Shown here piece after piece: positions 62,617 through 64,000 of a DNA stretch of 64,000 nucleotides. Position 1 is the first letter of the stretch, and the number at the start of each line of letters is the position of its first letter. This stretch comes from Serilophus lunatus. Lineage: Eukaryota > Chordata > Aves > Passeriformes > Eurylaimidae. The stretch covers positions 1,701,442 through 1,765,441 of the forward strand of contig VXBA01004176.1 of assembly GCA_013399895.1 (NCBI GenBank), read 5' to 3'. The notes below the pieces were generated by a model that did no database searches, had not been told where the DNA came from, and was given only the letters and a program-made list of their open reading frames with translations. Position numbers and translations under genes: made by a program.

Positions 62617-63982
62617 ACAAATTCAGTTTCAAGTGTGGTTTTGGAACCTGGAGGGCTTTTTTTAAAAAAAAAATTAAGAATTCTTGTATTCATGTTGGAT
62701 AGAAGAAAAAGACTACCTATTGCTTCTGCACTTTAAATAAGCCAACAGCAAGTTCCTATTAAAACCAAACAAAATATTTATGGCCACAGTCTCATTGGTC
62801 ACAAAACTGATAAACTGCTGTTTTGTTCACATTTTATCTCAGAGAACACTCCTTTCTTTTCTACTGGAAATACTCTTGCTCTGTCTTGATTTGGAAGGCA
62901 TTAAATTCAAAGATCTAAAGTAATTTAATGATTTTTTTTTTTTTTAAAAATAAACAGTTCATTTAAACTGAAAACCAAAACCATTGCTGAAAATACTAAT
63001 TGTTACATAAATATTCATGTTTGTTAGTCTGTACTAAATTCTCCCTAGACCCAACCTGTGGAGATACTCTTGATGCATTACATCTTTAACATGTAAGAGG
63101 TACAGATAGACCAAAATTTTGCGAGGAAATATGAGTTTATTCCCATATGACTCTCAGCTGCCAATTTGAATCTATCTCAGCTCCAGAATGCCTGCTCCCA
63201 AGCAAAACAAGTAAAATAAAACTTGACAAAAAAGGGCCATTAGTGATACTCTATGGGTGTGCAGCAGACCCAGGAGCAACAGAAACAATGTTTACACATT
63301 CTCAGTCTTTTTCCTGGTCACACTCCAAACATTTTCGGAGACCAGACCAAGGCTGTGTGGTGTATGACCACAACACGTGCATTACTACAGCAGTAGCACA
63401 ACAAGAGATAAGCGTCATGATCTAAAACAAACTTCAGGAAGATGCAGAGTGTCTCTGCACCCATACTTTTGAAACTGAAAGAGAAAGCGTGAGATTTCTG
63501 ATTTATTTCAGGAAAGCTGAGTGCAGTCCTCCTGTATTACCCGGTTCACATCTGCTATCATTGTTCTCCCAGAACCAGCCCTGGTTTACCTCCCCATCTA
63601 TCAGCATTAGATTTCATTTTATCTGAATAATGGCAGAAGGTGGCAACAGATCGGGTCAAAGGCTCTTCTCATATCAGACCCTGAAGAAGTCGATTACTCA
63701 AAAAGAGAGACATCTTCAGATAACCGTGCAATCCATTCCTCATAAATGTTAAAGATTTTTCGTTATTAATAGTGGCAGGGGTGACAGATTATGGATATTA
63801 ATGTTATTTTTCTGAGAATTTCAATGGCAAGGGCTTCTTTTTTTCCCTCTTTTTCCACCCTCCCTCTTTTAATGTTTCTAATTAGGCACGAATTTACAGC
63901 AACTACCAGAATAGCCAAGATTAATACCCAGCAGTAAAAAGCTACTACAGCGAATCCGCGGGACTATGAATGGAGCGGGGGC

Positions 63983-64000
63983 GGGGGGGGGGGGGGGGGG
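63983..64000. repeat. Poly-G run at window end (18)
   Basis: Eighteen consecutive G reach the last base, preceded by GAGCGGGGGC. It may be the edge of a GC-rich region, a contig end, or a sequencing artefact. Confidence 0.95.

Larger units (their letters stand above)
43892..64000 (-). other. PTPRN2: PTPRN2 intron 5' of exon 43891-43697 (partial, over 20 kb)
   Basis: Intronic sequence upstream of the juxtamembrane exon, running off the right edge. I looked on the minus strand for a phase-0 exon encoding the membrane helix and a terminal YQ and did not find one, so this intron probably exceeds 20 kb. It contains a CTGT/CTAT microsatellite, an unexplained ORF at 48440-48715, an ancient CR1 relic near 53.8 kb, several homopolymer runs and GC-richer patches near 47.0, 55.8-56.4, 57.1 and 58.0 kb. 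No transposon family was recognised in those patches. Confidence 0.7.

Noticed and set aside
1..64000. miR-153-2, which in other vertebrates lies in a PTPRN2 intron
   Set aside because: I looked for the mature miR-153 sequence and its reverse complement and saw neither. It is probably in an intron left of the window.
43892..64000. PTPRN2 transmembrane-helix exon upstream of 43891
   Set aside because: No minus-strand phase-0 exon with a hydrophobic helix and terminal YQ was found. It most likely lies beyond the right edge.

Overview
The window is vertebrate, almost certainly avian, nuclear DNA. It lies inside one large gene read on the minus strand, PTPRN2 (phogrin / IA-2beta, a receptor-type protein tyrosine phosphatase of dense-core secretory vesicles). 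Four coding exons are visible with correct GT-AG splice sites and matching phases. In transcript order they are 43891-43697, 19836-19689, 11956-11883 and 3703-3626. Together they encode the cytoplasmic juxtamembrane segment and the first part of the phosphatase-like domain. The signal peptide, lumenal region and membrane segment lie beyond the right edge. The rest of the phosphatase-like domain, including the active-site loop, lies beyond the left edge. Nothing else qualifies as a confident gene.

The bird assignment rests on CR1 retroposons with typical avian 3' ends. One is at 17.66-18.12 kb (+), there is a stack of three at 23.56-24.58 kb (-), and a short tail is at 31.10-31.16 kb (+). A retroviral LTR remnant ending in a passerine-looking terminus (26.27-26.60 kb) fits too, but 'passerine' is an inference only.

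Layout from left to right: 1-3625 is intron, with a decayed protein-like frame near 0.9-1.15 kb. Then come exon 3626-3703, an 8.2 kb intron, exon 11883-11956, and a 7.7 kb intron holding a CR1 and a MIR-like relic. Exon 19689-19836 is followed by a 23.9 kb intron holding the CR1 stack, an ancient CR1-like relic split by an LTR at an assembly gap, a MIR-like SINE at 32.4 kb and a faint CR1-like patch at 41.7 kb. Exon 43697-43891 follows, and then more than 20 kb of upstream intron to the window end. That last intron contains a compound tetranucleotide microsatellite, an unexplained minus-strand protein-like ORF at 48.4-48.7 kb and another old CR1 relic at 53.8 kb. The window stops in an 18-base poly-G run.

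I found no previously undescribed biological system. The observations most worth checking are the LTR abutting the assembly gap with an intact 6-bp target-site duplication, which may hide a provirus, and the glycosylation-site-rich ORF at 48.4-48.7 kb.
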